Shown piece by piece: positions 42,401-55,790 of a stretch of 64,000 nucleotides of DNA. This DNA is from Apostichopus japonicus. Lineage: Eukaryota > Echinodermata > Holothuroidea > Aspidochirotida > Stichopodidae. The stretch spans positions 23,727,841 to 23,791,840 of the forward strand of contig NC_092575.1 in the NCBI RefSeq assembly GCF_037975245.1, read 5' to 3'. Both the position numbers and the translations under genes were made by a program. Positions within the stretch are counted from its first letter, which is position 1, and the number at the start of each line of letters is the position of its first letter. The notes under the pieces are model-generated. The model saw only the letters and a program-made list of their open reading frames with translations, ran no database searches and was not told the origin of the DNA.

Positions 42401-44050
42401 GCAATACACTAACACCTCGCGTACCTAACTACAGAACAGAAAATTGTTCGCAAGGGTAGCCATTTTCGTATATCTAACATGTAGCTGTTATGAGTCATAG
42501 CCAATCTGCTACAAAACAGACTTGGGGGCGGGGCTTAATCATCAAAAACGGACCTTTTTACTAAAAGTAGGGGCGGCAGCTCAGTGTTGTTTTAAGAAAG
42601 AAAAATCATTTAAACATCAAATAAAGCAAATAAAAGCCATTAAATGTCATATACAGGTAGTAAAATTCTTATTAATACCTACCTGTAAACAACAAATGAA
42701 AGTTTAAAATTTTAATTAAATATAGAATACATAGGACCCTATCTTAGACGATACCACTGTTGAAAGACAGTTCTATTCTATTCTCTTTCATAAAACATAA
42801 GTTTTGGAGCGTGTGCAAAACAGGTCTGCCAAAGTGTGTTTTCAGTCCAAATTGGCCTGATTTGGACATAAATCGGTGAAAAAGTCACAGAATGAGATAC
42901 AATTCTGGAATAAAAAATAGTAACTTTTGTTGGTCTATATGGTATATTCTTGCTCTGGAAATTCCAGAGAAAAAAAACTTTGTTTGAAGACGCTGAAAAA
43001 TTTTTAAGAGAAGAGAAAGTCCCACTTACTGTTACAATATCTCTATACATGCAATGTATTGAGATAAAAATGTCAGGCCTAAATTAATCACAACATTGGC
43101 CTGGAATGATATGGTTATTTATACATCAACAAGACACTGCGGTCTCTTTAAAGCTTTTATATAATCTCAAAGAGATATTCCGGTGGCTGTAGTTAATTGC
43201 TTAACAGAATTGCTGGTAATATTTGGTATGTTTAGGTCAAAAAGCACATCCTCATAGCATTTCGTGTGACGTAGACACAATGTTTGCTTTTCCGAATTTG
43301 GTGATATTTCATGATGCATCAGAAAACAGGAGCGTAGAGTGACGTCATCATGACAATTAAGTAAACATGTGAGGGATAAGATATTGAGATATGACACTTT
43401 TAACTAACTCTGATGGGAAACACGTTCTCTTTAAGATATTTGTCACATTTCTTGCCACTGGAACATTCCTTTACGTTTTTTTTTGTACCTTACGACATCT
43501 GACTCCTTTCTATATATCTTAACTTAAATGACAATAGTCGACCCCTTCCCCTTCTCCCACCCTTGACCCCATTCCCCGCACCCTCGGCCTCCCTTTCCCT
43601 CACCCTCAACCCACATCCGATCCAGTCAAGTAAAACGAGTGCAAATATTTAGTGCGAGCAATTAAACGTAAATTTCTTCTTGTCAGTAAAAGAGTGTATA
43701 TAAATAATTGTTGGAGTACACAGCATGCCAATACCAAAATTATGCACCCATTCTTAAGGTTAGCAAGTTTCTTTTAAAGCTAATAGCATAGGCCTATATT
43801 TGTCCGGTGAATTTAAAGGCTAGTCCAGGCGATTAATTCTTTTAGACTGATAAATGAAGATCTACTTCAAGACTTCCGATTGAAACTTGCATCGGATTGC
43901 TACATATATATATAGCGTTCACAAGACATTACGAATTGGAATTCTCACATTTTGTACCACAAGTGAACTTGGAGCAAACAGGTGTGATGTCATACAAATG
44001 CTTTATTTATGCTCTGTATTGTTCTGACCAACTATAAAGGGTTTCTAAAT
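42401..44050. other. No gene seen
   Basis: Intergenic; pyrimidine-rich stretch at 43540-43620; open frames have no recognisable domain. Confidence 0.5.
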
Positions 44051-45055
44051 ATATCACTATATGGGGATGTGATGTTGACTATAAGGATGTCACTATATGG
44101 GGATGTGATGTTGACTTAATAAGGGTGTCACTATATGCGGATGTGATGTTGATTATAAGGATGTCACTATATGGGGATGTGATGTTGCCTATAAGGATGT
44201 CACTATATACGGATGTGATGTTGACTATAAGGATGACACAATATGGGGATGTGATGTTGACTATAAAGATGTCACTATATGGGGATTTGATGTTGACTAT
44301 AAGGATGTCACTATATGGGGATGTGATGTTGACTATAAGGATGTCATATGTGGGGATGTGATGTTGACTATAAGGATGTCACTATATGGGGATGTGATGT
44401 TGACTATAAGGATGTCACTATATGGGGATGTGATGTTGACTATAAGGATGTCATATGTGGGGATGTGATGTTGACTATAAGGATGTCACTATATGGGGAT
44501 GTAATGTTGACTATAAGGATGTCACTATATGTGGATGTAAAGTTGACTATAAGGATGTCACTATATGGGGATGTGATGTTGACTATAAGGATGTCACTAT
44601 ATGGGGATGTGATGTTGACTTAATAAGGGTGTCACTATATGGAGATGTGATGTTGACTGTAAGGATGACACAATATGGGGATGTGATGTTGACTATAAGG
44701 ATGTCACTATATGTGGATGTGATGTTGACTATAAGGATGTCCCGATATGGGGATGTTATGTTGACTATAAGGATGTCACTATATGGGGATGTGATGTTGA
44801 CTTAATAAGGATGTCACTATATACGGATGTGATGTTGACTATAAGGATGACACTATATGGGGATGTGAAGTTGACTATAAGGATGTCACAATATGGGGAT
44901 GTGATGTTGATTATAGGGATATCACTATATGGGGATGTGATGTTGATTATAAGGATATCACTATATGGGGATGTGATGTTGACTATAAGGATGTCCCGAT
45001 ATGGGGATGTTATGTTGACTATAAGGATGTCACTATATGGGGATGTGATGTTGAC
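44051..45055 (+). repeat. 36-bp minisatellite, about 28 copies
   Basis: Unit: GATGTCACTATATGGGGATG then TGATGTTGACTATAAG. Variants include ATATACGG, ATGTGG, CCCGATATGG and a TTAATAAGG insertion. The period is a multiple of three and lacks stops in several frames, so it yields long repetitive open frames on both strands (for example MSLYGDVMLTIR). No promoter, splice site or non-repeat coding flank is visible, so it is not annotated as a gene. Confidence 0.95.
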
Positions 45056-47580
45056 AACTATATTACTAACTGTACGTGTATTCATATGAAAGACGCACGC
45101 CTATTTTGACGTGGAGGGAAATTGGATGAAATTTTTAAAGAAATCAAAAATGGGTAAATAAAATTTGTCAGTGGGCATGACGTCACAACTAATAGCTCAA
45201 GTTTACAGTTGGTACAAAACGTGTGAAATTCAAATGTTGCTACCTTAAATACCCCGTAGGTAGGAAATGAATAATAAACTTCACCAGCGAGATGTTGATA
45301 GAAACCGTTAACTCTTTCATCAAATCAATGCTCACATGGAATATACTTGTAAAATATGGTTGCATCAGTGCGTAACAACTATTTGTGTTGATTTTAGAAT
45401 AAAAAAAAACAGTCTGTTGCTTTCTGATCTATACCATTGGTAGTTTTATTACATCAGAAGTAACCGATTAAAACTAAAATGTTGACGCACCCCCCCCCCC
45501 CCCCCCCCACCCCAACCATCTTCAAATGTCATACCTTATCTACCTGTGGCCAACCGTGATATATTACATAAATGTGATGCGTGCCTGAAATTTCCGCAAT
45601 AACGACAAATGATTCTTTACTTCTACTAATTTCTTTCCTTAAATTTGTAGAATTTATATATATTGATATTTCAGTATAACTTTCAATTACAACATTATAT
45701 CCTCTGTCACATCTCTTTCATAAATTTAAAATATAATTGCACTAACATGTTTGGAAAATTTCTTTACCCAAATGTCATTTTTGTCACGATTTATCCAATA
45801 TTAATCATAAATGAAAATAAACAAAGATTCTTCGGCGATGACCAGGATGAAAAGTAAAATAAAATTTAAAAATTGCACTTTAAAAATATGCACCGTACCT
45901 TCGAAATATAACATATAAACACTGGTCATTTCTCAAAATAATTATGAAAAGAGATAAAAATATTTCGCAAGGTTTTGCACATGTTATATACGTTTCTGGC
46001 CCTAATTTGGAAGAAGTCTTTGAATCCATTTTTGCCAAAACTTTATTTATTTTTTTGCAAGAAGAGGTTTTCTTAAGCATTTAACCCAAGTGAAATTTGA
46101 AGCAGGCCATTATATAAGAATTTCCACGTTCGCCAAAATCAGAAATACCCTGCCTGAAGCACAAACGATTGGTTTCTTAAAGTTCAATGACACTTTTCTC
46201 AAGTTTGCTTAACGATCTAAGCAAGCCTACTGATAATCAGACTGAGACCCCCCCCCAGCCCTCCCTTACCCTTCATTCCATCCCCTTCCTAAGTGAACCT
46301 TACTAGGTGAATAGCTCGTGAATTTGATTCAAGCCTCAGTATTTCGTTTACCGAATACATTTGTTTACACTCCATTATTAATAACAGTACAAAGTTGTAT
46401 GTGATTTTTTTTATTATTTTTTTTTTCGCTTGATGTCGCTAATTTTCTTTGTTGTTCGATATTATACTTGACCGATAGAACAATACTGTTGAGGAATGTT
46501 TGTATTCATATTTTAGCATTATAAAGGTATGATCAAAATTAACACCAAAATATTCTTTAATCTGTCACGTATTGGAGTTCCTCTACAATAACTTATTGAG
46601 AAGTTGTCTAAATACGGAAAATATTCAATATAAAGTTTCCCACGATAGTTGATGTTAAAATAAGCTTATTAAGTTCAACAAGCATGCTGTAGGGGCGTAG
46701 CAATATGCGGCTTAAGAGGTCCATTGACTAAGGGCCCCCAAAATGGCCGGAGGCTCCCAATGGTTGTTTCCGACAGTTTGACCCAAACGGATCACCACTG
46801 TCAAATATGACAAATTTTACATCGATGGTTTTATGTTAGTTTAAATGACGTTATAGTGAAGGGCTCAAGATGTCACTCTTATTTAGCAGTGGTCGTGGAA
46901 TGCCTTGCTAAGCCACTGTTGAAACCACAGACAAGACTGACCAAATAGACCACAGTTTAATCATTTGATTCGAGCATCCATTCGGTGAACATGCGACCAG
47001 AGGAATGGAATGGGTGTCGGAGGGGGATATACCAAACCCCTTCAACCGAATGTATGATAGGCCATATAGAAAGTTATATGCTTACGAGTAACACATTTTG
47101 TAAAAAAAAATGTAATTTACGCATTTTAAACTCGAATGTACCTTGCATATTATGTGCCTTCTGATTGGTTATATTGTTAGAGATAATACAAAACCGGATA
47201 CGAATGATAAAACACATGTCATACAATATATGATTATATGCATAATGCTCTTAGTGTATACACAATATTTCTTAGATAGTATTGCGCGTTTTTTAATAGT
47301 CCCTCACAAATCCGTCAGACTTTTTTGTGCGATGTTAAAAAAAAATCAAATAAAAATACAAAAACGATAAACACAGTTCGACAAAGACTTCCCCTTGTGT
47401 TATTACCTTTTCTCCATAAATGCTTAAAAAACTGAATAATTTCGCCAATAGTTAGCTCGTATAAACACTCTTTCAAAGTCACTCAAAATAATATTCCTTT
47501 TTTTCTACGATTTCGCACTCCCGTAAGAACATGACGTTATTTGCATATAACTCTCATTTTAACTTACACAAAATATGCAT
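45056..47580. other. No gene; C run and possible hAT remnant
   Basis: A C run lies at about 45489-45510. TAGGGGCGTAGCAATATG at 46691 and TTGCTAAGCCACTG near 46905 could be diverged hAT-type ends, without matching flanks. Confidence 0.45.
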
Positions 47581-47583
47581 AAC

Positions 47584-47589
47584 TTTATT
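47584..47589 (-). promoter_or_regulatory. Candidate polyadenylation signal of GPCR exon
   Basis: AATAAA on the minus strand about 150 bp beyond the GPCR stop codon. Confidence 0.4.
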
Positions 47590-47738
47590 ATTAGTATTGG
47601 GTCACATTAAAATGGAGGTTATGTTTCGGACCCATGTGTAACCCCATACAAGTGTTTTTGGTCTTTTTCTAACATATTTAGTACAATACTATAATATTTC
47701 ATTAAGGGTACGCCATGTTTAGCGCCCTCATTTACCAC

Positions 47739-48415
47739 CTACGATTGGCCGTCTAGAAGTCTATGTTGACAATGCGGCGGTAAAGATTTGCTTCTATCGA
47801 TCAGTCTTTTCATCGCGATCGGAGACGCCAAGGGCGGCGTTACCGTCGTCGCCGTCATCGTGGTATTGTGCCCGAGGCCATTTCTATTTTGCGCCGAATG
47901 TGACGGAACTTGGAATGATTCCTCCTCGAAGGTATGACTACTCGCCGTACATCCGACATCTTGCAATATATTACAGAGTGTAAAACGAAGAATGAGCTTC
48001 CTAAACGTTCTCCTGTATTTACTATTACTAAATGCGTATTAGCGTGTGATAAGGTAATTGCCGGTAAGAATAAATAATAAGGTGGCACTACCTTAACTAT
48101 GACGCTTATTGCATTCAAGAGGTGTAGTGGCAGCCAGCACAGCGCAAAGATTAATATCAAAACAGCTAAAATCTTGGCTGCTCTGGCCTCTTTGAACGTT
48201 AGTTCGGCTAGCCTTTTGTTAGTTTCGTTCTCACTACCGACGACCAGTTGTGAAATCGCTTTCACTTGTTTCTGAACCTCTTGGAAAATTTGATGGTAAA
48301 CAAAACTAATGATGATTAATGTTGGTAAAACTGTACCAAAAATTTTAAAATACACCATATAGTTCATATGACTTTCATAAATTCACACTTTACGACATCA
48401 GTTGGGTATACAACC
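47739..48415 (-). pseudogene. Adenosine-receptor-like GPCR, C-terminal exon with two lesions
   Basis: Encodes extracellular loop 2 through the C-tail of a rhodopsin-class GPCR. Visible: loop-2 TDVVKCEFMKVI with the conserved Cys and Phe, TM5 MNYMVYFKIFG, basic IC3, TM6 FALCWLPLHLLN and TM7 LSHAN. Trp, Leu, His and Asn of TM6 and His of TM7 match adenosine-receptor ligand residues. Lesion 1: a frame change at about 48366-48370 between KVI and MNYMVYF. Lesion 2: a deletion of about 22 bp at 48038/48039 removing NPxx between LSHAN and YAFSNSKYRR, after which the C-tail continues in another frame to TAG at 47739. A CCCAG acceptor lies just before 48415. Exons for TM1-TM4 were not found. Probably a pseudogene, unless the assembly is wrong. 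Confidence 0.82.
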
Positions 48416-50300
48416 CTGGGTCAATTAGGAGGCCCGTGAAATTATTAGATGAAGAATAGTGTTTTCCCATTGTCACAATATACAATAATTGAGGAGCAAG
48501 ACTATTGCAAAAGTTGGATGCTTGTAGTGGTGGTTGGGGGGGGGGGGGGACTCGTGGCATTAATGTCTCGGGTACGGACCTGGTTTTCGAAGGTTGTATG
48601 CATATCACAAGCTGATGCCAGATCTTTCATGGAGTAGTTACTCAGGTATAGCGTTGCTAATTTTTTCTTGAAACATCAGATTTAGCAGTTTCACTTGTGG
48701 AAAAAGGTGTATCTAATGAGTGGATGGCATTATATATACGGTACAGCATATAATGGTTTCTTAATTCGTGTAGGCCTTTGTACATTTTCGATCAACGACT
48801 AAATCTTAAGAGATCTGGGGAGTCGATACACCATCCTGGTCACATGGAGAGATGAAAGTTTACAAACGGATTTATAAGCATATTATGATACATTAGGAAC
48901 CATACAATCGCGATTTTCAAGTTTTCATAGTTGACAGATGCAAGTTGACTACAGTGGGTTGTGTGTGTGGTCGGGGGTCGGGGTGGGGGGGGGGTAAGAG
49001 TGTAGGTTTCTCACGTTTTCCCTCAGTGTGGAAATGTTTAGAATACAAGTGTAAACAGAGGCTACGTTTCCATAGCAATAACAACTTTTTTTAGGATATA
49101 TATATATATATTGCTGTATTGAGCGCCTACATGTTATAACGTTTCTATAGCTCAGATATATATTAGTATTCTCTTATAATATAATCCATCTATCAAGGTT
49201 TAGGGGTATGGCTATGGTTAAATAGGTCCATTGGACGGATGGAGGAGCACAGGGGTGCATTACTATGAGCCCTTTCTTGTTGTTAACTATACATGCTTAG
49301 GCCTTCAATTTGAAATATTAGGAATGGTGACAAACATTTCACTTCTACACAGGCACAATTATTAATTTATTAAATGTGTTCATGTTTTTCACTAAATAAT
49401 TATAATATCTAAGCCACTTTTTTTACAGTGAAAATAATAAAAGCTTTCAAAATCAGTATTGCACATTATCTGGATATAATTCAAACTCATTCTTCAGCTA
49501 TAAATGTCTCGCACTTAAGGCGAGAACGGAGATTTGGAAAGAAGTGTGGTACACGAGGAACAGCCGTAAACACGCGGATGATAAAGTATCCATTCTCCTT
49601 TCAGGCGGGGTCTCGTATACAATAAATACTATACACAAGACAGCGTACCTATCCAATGTATACACACTATCTTTGACAATACTAAACAAACTCTGCCACC
49701 ATCCATAATTTTGTATGATACATATCACACGGAGAAGAATCTCTACCCACCCATAGGCAAACTGCAGTGCCCCCTTCATTTGTGATACAATGTGTTACAA
49801 AACTTACAAAAGTTACAGTGCACGAGAATGGCGCCCTTGCTTGAAACTGCTGGTCCAACTCCAACTCGGAATCCGAGACAACGGGCCTGTGTGCAAGTTG
49901 CAAGAAATCCCAATCGGAAACATGTGCATAATGTTGAGAACATATTCTCTGAAGGTCTTTTTACATCAGAGTTATGTATTACCGTCTTCGAGTGCAACGG
50001 CGAGCTTCGAATCAAATCTCTGTTGTAAAACATAAGTTTGATTCGGATCGAACCCATTGATTAAATTCATTTTAGAATCAATGTTGTAAAGGTCGTTCAT
50101 TTAAATTCTTCCTTTTACCATATAACATTTTTTTGTTGTAAATTATACATTTAACTTGTAGATTAACATGTATTTAGTAATGTTAACATCGGATCTAAAG
50201 TGTACGTGCATAGCGAATTTCATATATCACATAAGGAATGACTACACCTGATTAGTCACGTGTAAACATAATATGTTTTCTCCTCTGATCCAGATCCAGT
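48416..50300. other. No gene seen
   Basis: Contains long G runs at about 48536-48550 and 48980-48993. Overlapping open frames at 49498-50057 on both strands have no domain match. GPCR N-terminal exons were looked for here and not found. Confidence 0.45.
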
Positions 50301-51087
50301 GCGCGTAATTTGTTTTTTTTTTCCTAGGAGGGTTGGGGGCAATTATCATATATAGGCGTATCCAAACCCTCGCGCAGGCGTGTTACTCATACACACGCGT
50401 TACTCATTGATCGCTGTAATACACGTGTGGGCACTATGTACGCTGTACAAAGCAGTAGATCTCCGCTGTACAGTTTTACACGTAATGCAGTTTGCTTTTT
50501 GGCCAAGGATTACCAAGTGAGAATTGAATAATATAAGTGATGGGACGCAGGCTAAAGAAATACAAATTAAAGCGCGATCAAATCGTCACTTCAATTGTTA
50601 ATTTTATGGAGGTGTTGTGGCTAATGTAGGTGACTAATAGTCTGCGTATCGGCTGGTGATGCAATATCTGATAGTAATATCTGATAGAACTGATAGTGAT
50701 AGTTCATAAAAGCAGGCTTAATTTTGTATGTAGGCCTACTATATTAGTATCATGTATAGAATTTTAAGTTTACCGTAACCTTAAAGTTTACCGTGAAGCT
50801 AGAAATGCATGTAATGTAGGCTAGCAGATTAACATTAACCAAACCATTAAACTAATGTCCGTCGCGCACATTGATGACAACATATGAAATCCGTACATTG
50901 TATCTAAAATCTGGGTGTCAGTCGAACAGGTCTCCATCGCTACATGAACGCATATGCAAAACTTGAATCGCGTCGCACACACTGTATGTACTACTACTAG
51001 CCACGAGTAACACGCATGCGCGAGGGTCTGGATACGCCTATATATGATAATTGCCCCTAACCCTCCTAGGAAAAAAAAATTACGCAT
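50301..51087. mobile_element. ~790-bp element with ~85-100-bp terminal inverted repeats
   Basis: The left arm (50301-50400) reads GCGCGTAATTTG, poly-T, CCTAGGAGGGTTGGGGGCAA, TTATCATATATAGGCGTATC, AACCCTCGCGCAGGCG. The right arm (51005-51087) is its near-perfect complement. Interior is AT-rich without a transposase. Long TIR, non-autonomous; the exact ends and target duplication were not resolved. Confidence 0.8.
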
Positions 51088-52500
51088 CCAGTGTGAACAC
51101 GCGGCGAAGAATATCTGATCTCATGAATGACATGGTTAATATTTCCCGTATCTGCAAACGCGTCCTAAAATTCCTTCTACGTTGAAACGTTTATCCACAT
51201 GGATTAACTTATTTTGTGTAAAATACCACATGACGTCACACTTCCGTACTTTCTAAGAACACATGATATAATTATCAAAAATAGCACACGCCACATTAAT
51301 ATATTTAAGTGCATGATGAAAACTAAATAGCCCCATCATTTTTTAAAGCCAGATTTTGTAGTTGAATACCATCGAGTGTATCCGATATCTACAATAGTGG
51401 ACCGTAAAGGGAAACATAAGATATAAAAACAAACATAATGTATTACATAAGTCCGATAATATTCCACGAGAAATAATAATATTATATATATATATATTAT
51501 TATATCTTATTTTCTAAAAGGCTGGAATGAAAATGGATCAAACTGTATTTTGACAAAAAACCTGGTCCTTGGAAACTACTTTTGGAAATTCATTAACCAC
51601 GTACGGAAGGGGTTTCTTATCAGAATGTAATTTTTCAAAGCATGATATTAAGATCTAAAACCTGTTTATATATGATGTTTGTAGTGCATGGTCTGATTTT
51701 AATTACCGCCATCCAAATGATAATATCTGTTCTAATCAATATATTTTTAACAATTCCTCTATTAAGATAGATAATAACATTATCTTCTCTGAAGTCCTGT
51801 ACAGAACAAGGTTGTTTAGTCAGGGATTTCTTCGACACAGATGGCAATATCATAAGCTATGCCTCTTTTATCGCAAAGTTCACGTTACTGGTACATATCC
51901 GTTCACATTTTATTACGGTATAATATAAGCCATCCCAGGGGCTTGGAGTGAAAACGTAACGTACAGGTATAGTCTGTGTACAACAGTCGTACTTCGTGTA
52001 CGTACGAACAATGTGTACTTGTGTCCTGCGTAAATAGTTTATGGCGCCTTATCGTTAATGCGAGGGTTTAAAATTGCAAATTCTCGTTATTTTACGACCA
52101 GAATATTCCAAAATGTCACCAGGGATGGCATTAACGTGTCTTCATTACAAATTCTGAGTGTCGCTGATATATATATATAGCCTACTTTTGCCGTATACTG
52201 CGCGGAAAATTAGGGTCGACATACACCGTATGCAAAAATACCGTTATATGAATATAACCCGGTGTTTGTCCACCCTCTATGGTTTAGGGTAAAAGCCCCT
52301 TACACAGAGAAAATGAATACACAAACCAATCTATTCAAGGTTCTTTTTCCAAACACGTGCTGATTACATACGTCAAGGTTAAATCAAATATTGAGACAGG
52401 AGATGGAAGATCCCCTGGTTGAGAAGTGATGTCGGATACAATTAATGCTTTAATTCAATGCTACACCGCAGTCGTGAGATCGACCCCCTCTAGTTTAATA
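51088..52500. other. No gene seen
   Basis: AT-rich intergenic DNA including the dispersed 45-bp repeat and a TA tract near 51484. Confidence 0.5.
51437..51483. repeat. 45-bp dispersed repeat, copy 2
   Basis: Near-identical to 36788-36836, same orientation. Confidence 0.8.
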
Positions 52501-54060
52501 TACCCCCTCCCCCCCCCCCTTTGTATGCACTTATACCCATATATTTTCTATTGATATACTATCGTGTAGAATTGATCAGTTTCGCTGACATCACTGGCTC
52601 CGGCGAAGTTCCGGTAACCGTCAAGATCTACCTCTCGTCAGCATCTCTTCACCATGTCTGGAGAAAAGGTTATCAAATAGTAATCAATCACGCGTCTAAA
52701 GCAATACTAGGCGGCCTTGTAACATGTATGATTTCATGTTAACTGACTAATATACCTACTAAAACACTAACCGATAAAATGACATCTACAATAACGTGAA
52801 ATGCTTACCTATTGTTACAAAGCACTTAAAATCTGAACGACTACTAAGATAAAAAAAAAAGATAACAAAACATCAACCTTGTCCCAATCAATTTAAATCC
52901 TCTATCACAATATCAAACACCATTTTTGTTTACAAATGAGACGACAATATTCTGAAACAACGCCCCCAGTTAGCATACGAAAATTGAAAGACCCATTGAC
53001 TGCCATACTAAATCATACAAGTAATGTGGTCTTTAAGTCCTGATAGCAGTTCTCACTAGCTAATCGCTACCCATCACTGGATAGCTGACAAGTTGGCTTT
53101 TCATGGCACCATCAATTTTCCGTATCATGACCATGTAGATTTTTTGCTAGCGAGCCGGAAGTTTTCGTCACTTGTAAACAAACCTCTTCACTCAGTATAG
53201 TAAACAATTTTCGTACGATGCTCCTTGGAGGCCTAAATGGAACTAAAATTGCCACAATTGACCCAATGTTTTGCACCACATGTACTTTCGTTCATGATAT
53301 TTAACATACAAGTCACAAAAAATAGATCCTGATTAATAACGTACCAAAAAAATGTTTTCCTACTGCATTTTTGGCACTTTTCCTGAAGGAGCACATGATA
53401 TAGACTCGAACAGGAGTATGCCACCATAATACAAAGCTCGGATCTACGTAAGCATGGACATAGGGCTAGGCCTAAAAAAATACTAGTTACCTACAGTACA
53501 GTAGGATGTCCCATATTACAACTATATCACCTTCATAGACCAAAACAGCCTATTTATCATAGTAAGCACTAAATTCCGGACATAATCTCCCGCACAGTAA
53601 ACATAACTCAACAACTGTCAACGTAAACAGCCGATCCAGACAAAAGCTCGTGAACTCACTGCCAAACTAAGACCGCTGTACACAATTATTTCGCATTGAG
53701 TTTGGTCATAGTAAAAAAATATAACTAGACGAACTGTTAAGTTTCATAAACGCTGCCTGGTCACAGCGAAACTGTATCCAAGCTGAAATAAATACGATGG
53801 AAAACGTCCAATGGAACCGCTGTACTACAAAGTACACCTTTTTGCACGCAAAATAAGGCTTCCGAGCGGCACGTTTAAGTCAATGCAAATATGTTCGTGT
53901 TTTGAGCTTTGAGTTTTAGGTTATACGGATGCCAATAAGATCACTTCCAATTGCCAATAGCCTCTTTATGGAAAGGGGCGTAACGCACATGTTATCTGAT
54001 AGGCTGGTATGTGGGAGATACGGTAGCTTATAAAACAATATGGTGACTGGTGACTCCAAC
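52501..54060. other. No gene seen
   Basis: C run near 52508-52518; no recognisable coding sequence. Confidence 0.5.
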
Positions 54061-54435
54061 TGACCATTGACCTCAATAAAATCTTGTACTGAACGTGTAC
54101 CAACTACATACTAAATATGAGATTCGTCCAACCTTCCCTTCTTGAGTTACCGTGTTAACAAGGTTTTCACAATTTAACCTCTAGTGACCCCAAATGACCT
54201 TAGACCTCTTGAACTTAATGCGGTACTCTTTCACACGAAATGTAAGATTGATCTAAGCTTTCCTTCTTGAGATACCGTGTTTACGAGTGTAAGATTGATC
54301 TAAGCTTTCCTTCTTGAGATACCGTGTTTACAAGTGAGGCGTCACACACACACACGCACACACACATATGCACACACAAATATACACACACTCTCAGCCT
54401 GCATCAATGGATAGGTTACGATTTTCATCGAAACC
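54061..54435 (-). repeat. Hairpin-headed monomer repeat, reverse orientation
   Basis: Read on the minus strand: hairpin head at 54435-54414 (arms GGTTTCGAT and ATCGTAACC), TG microsatellite, GACGCC, then monomers with AAACACGGTATCTCAAGAAG, the last including GGTCATTTGGGGTCACTAG. It abuts the LINE relic at about 54440. Confidence 0.8.
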
Positions 54436-54439
54436 AAAA

Positions 54440-55500
54440 GTTGGTTCGAAGTTGTAGAAAGAACGCGTTTGAAGCATAAAATCCCAATCAAGCCAGTCAA
54501 GAGCTTTCTCATAATCTAACAATAGGAGGGCACCTGGGGTAGAGTGGTTGTCGCAGTAATCAATGAGGCCTAAGATAAGACGTCGGATATTCTCACCTAT
54601 AATTCTCCTAAACCAAATTTGTACTGGACTAATCAAGCCTTGGAGAGAACCACTTTGAATCGGTTGGCTAAACATTTTGCAACTATTTTATAATCCACGT
54701 TGAGTTGTAAAATAGGGCGCCAAGTTTGTCAGAAAACGCTGGTCTTTTGAGGGTTACGGTATAAGAGTAATACATGCTCTTCCCTGTTCATCGGAAATGT
54801 AGACTTTACGAAATACATGGTTGAAAGAATTAGTTACTAATACTGCAATTTCATTTCAAAACTGCTTGTAATATTCCGTTCGGAGTCCGTCTGAACCAGG
54901 TGATTTGTTCAAGGGCATGGAATTCAAGTAACGTGTGCATTCATCGAAAGTAATGGGTCCTTCGCAACTAGAACTCTCTTCCTCAGAGAGTTTTGTGATT
55001 TAAATTAGGATTACAATAAATGTTATACGGGTTAAAAATTGTACTCTGAGTGTAAAGGTCTTTATAAACCTTGGTAACATCATTCCTTTTCCTCTGTTAC
55101 TGCCTGAATGCAAGGACAGGTTTACGAGTGAATGGTCTGAACCAACAATGAACGACTTGCCGAATAAGTAGTGGAATTCCTGAGATGGCTAGAGATAAGA
55201 AAAATGTCTAATCTGCAATGAAAGGAATCATCGATGTTAGAATGCCACGTCAAATGTTTACTTCTAGGGTTACGGTCTCTCCAAATATCAATTATATCTA
55301 GTTTCTGCATCACATGTAACATTTTTGAGCGAGATCGAAAGTTGGTGTGGAGAAATCCACCTATTTTATCAAAATCTAAATTCCACACAGAGTTAAAATC
55401 ACCTCCACATATTACAGAGTTCCATTCGTGGCTATCGATTTGACTCTCAATTGACGAGAAGACGTCATCTCTGTCGAGGTTGTGACCATATGCATTAGCT
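54440..55500 (-). pseudogene. Decayed L1/Tx1-like LINE: endonuclease plus RT fragments
   Basis: Minus strand, 5' part first. Apurinic endonuclease region at about 55495-55160: YGHNLDRDDVF, VICGGDFNSVWNL (GDFN at 55392-55403), IIDIWRDRNPRSKHLTW and RLDIFLIS. RT region at about 54990-54443: PITFDECTRYLNSMPLNKSP with SPGSDG, EQGRACITLIP, LISPVQ, and GENIRRLILGLIDYCDNHST then ALLLLDYEKA. Stops and frame shifts interrupt it and the middle is deleted. Motif order and wording match L1/Tx1-type non-LTR elements; it is inactive. Confidence 0.85.
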
Positions 55501-55790
55501 CATTCCAAATCTATATTATACTTATTAACATTTCAAATTATAAAAGTCCTCAGTAGCAACTGCGTGGTCATAAAATGTCACACATGTAAGGAATTATTAC
55601 ACACATCTGTTTTAAGGTGATTAACATGTACTCACCTTTACCAGTTTTATCTAATAATAACAATAAGAATCGAGTGGAAAAGACAAACGGATAAAACCGA
55701 GACCAAGCAGGAAATCAGCCACAATGACGCATAACCTATCATAATTGGTACTACAGGTAAACTTAACGTAACTAGTTATATTGTTATGGA

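Noticed and set aside
44348-45089. Several 90-116-codon repetitive frames
   Set aside because: Products of the 36-bp minisatellite; no start context, splice site or unique flanking coding sequence.
46691-46918. hAT element defined by TAGGGGCGTAGC and GCTAAGCCACTG ends
   Set aside because: Flanking 8-mers do not match and the end similarity is weak, so boundaries cannot be supported.
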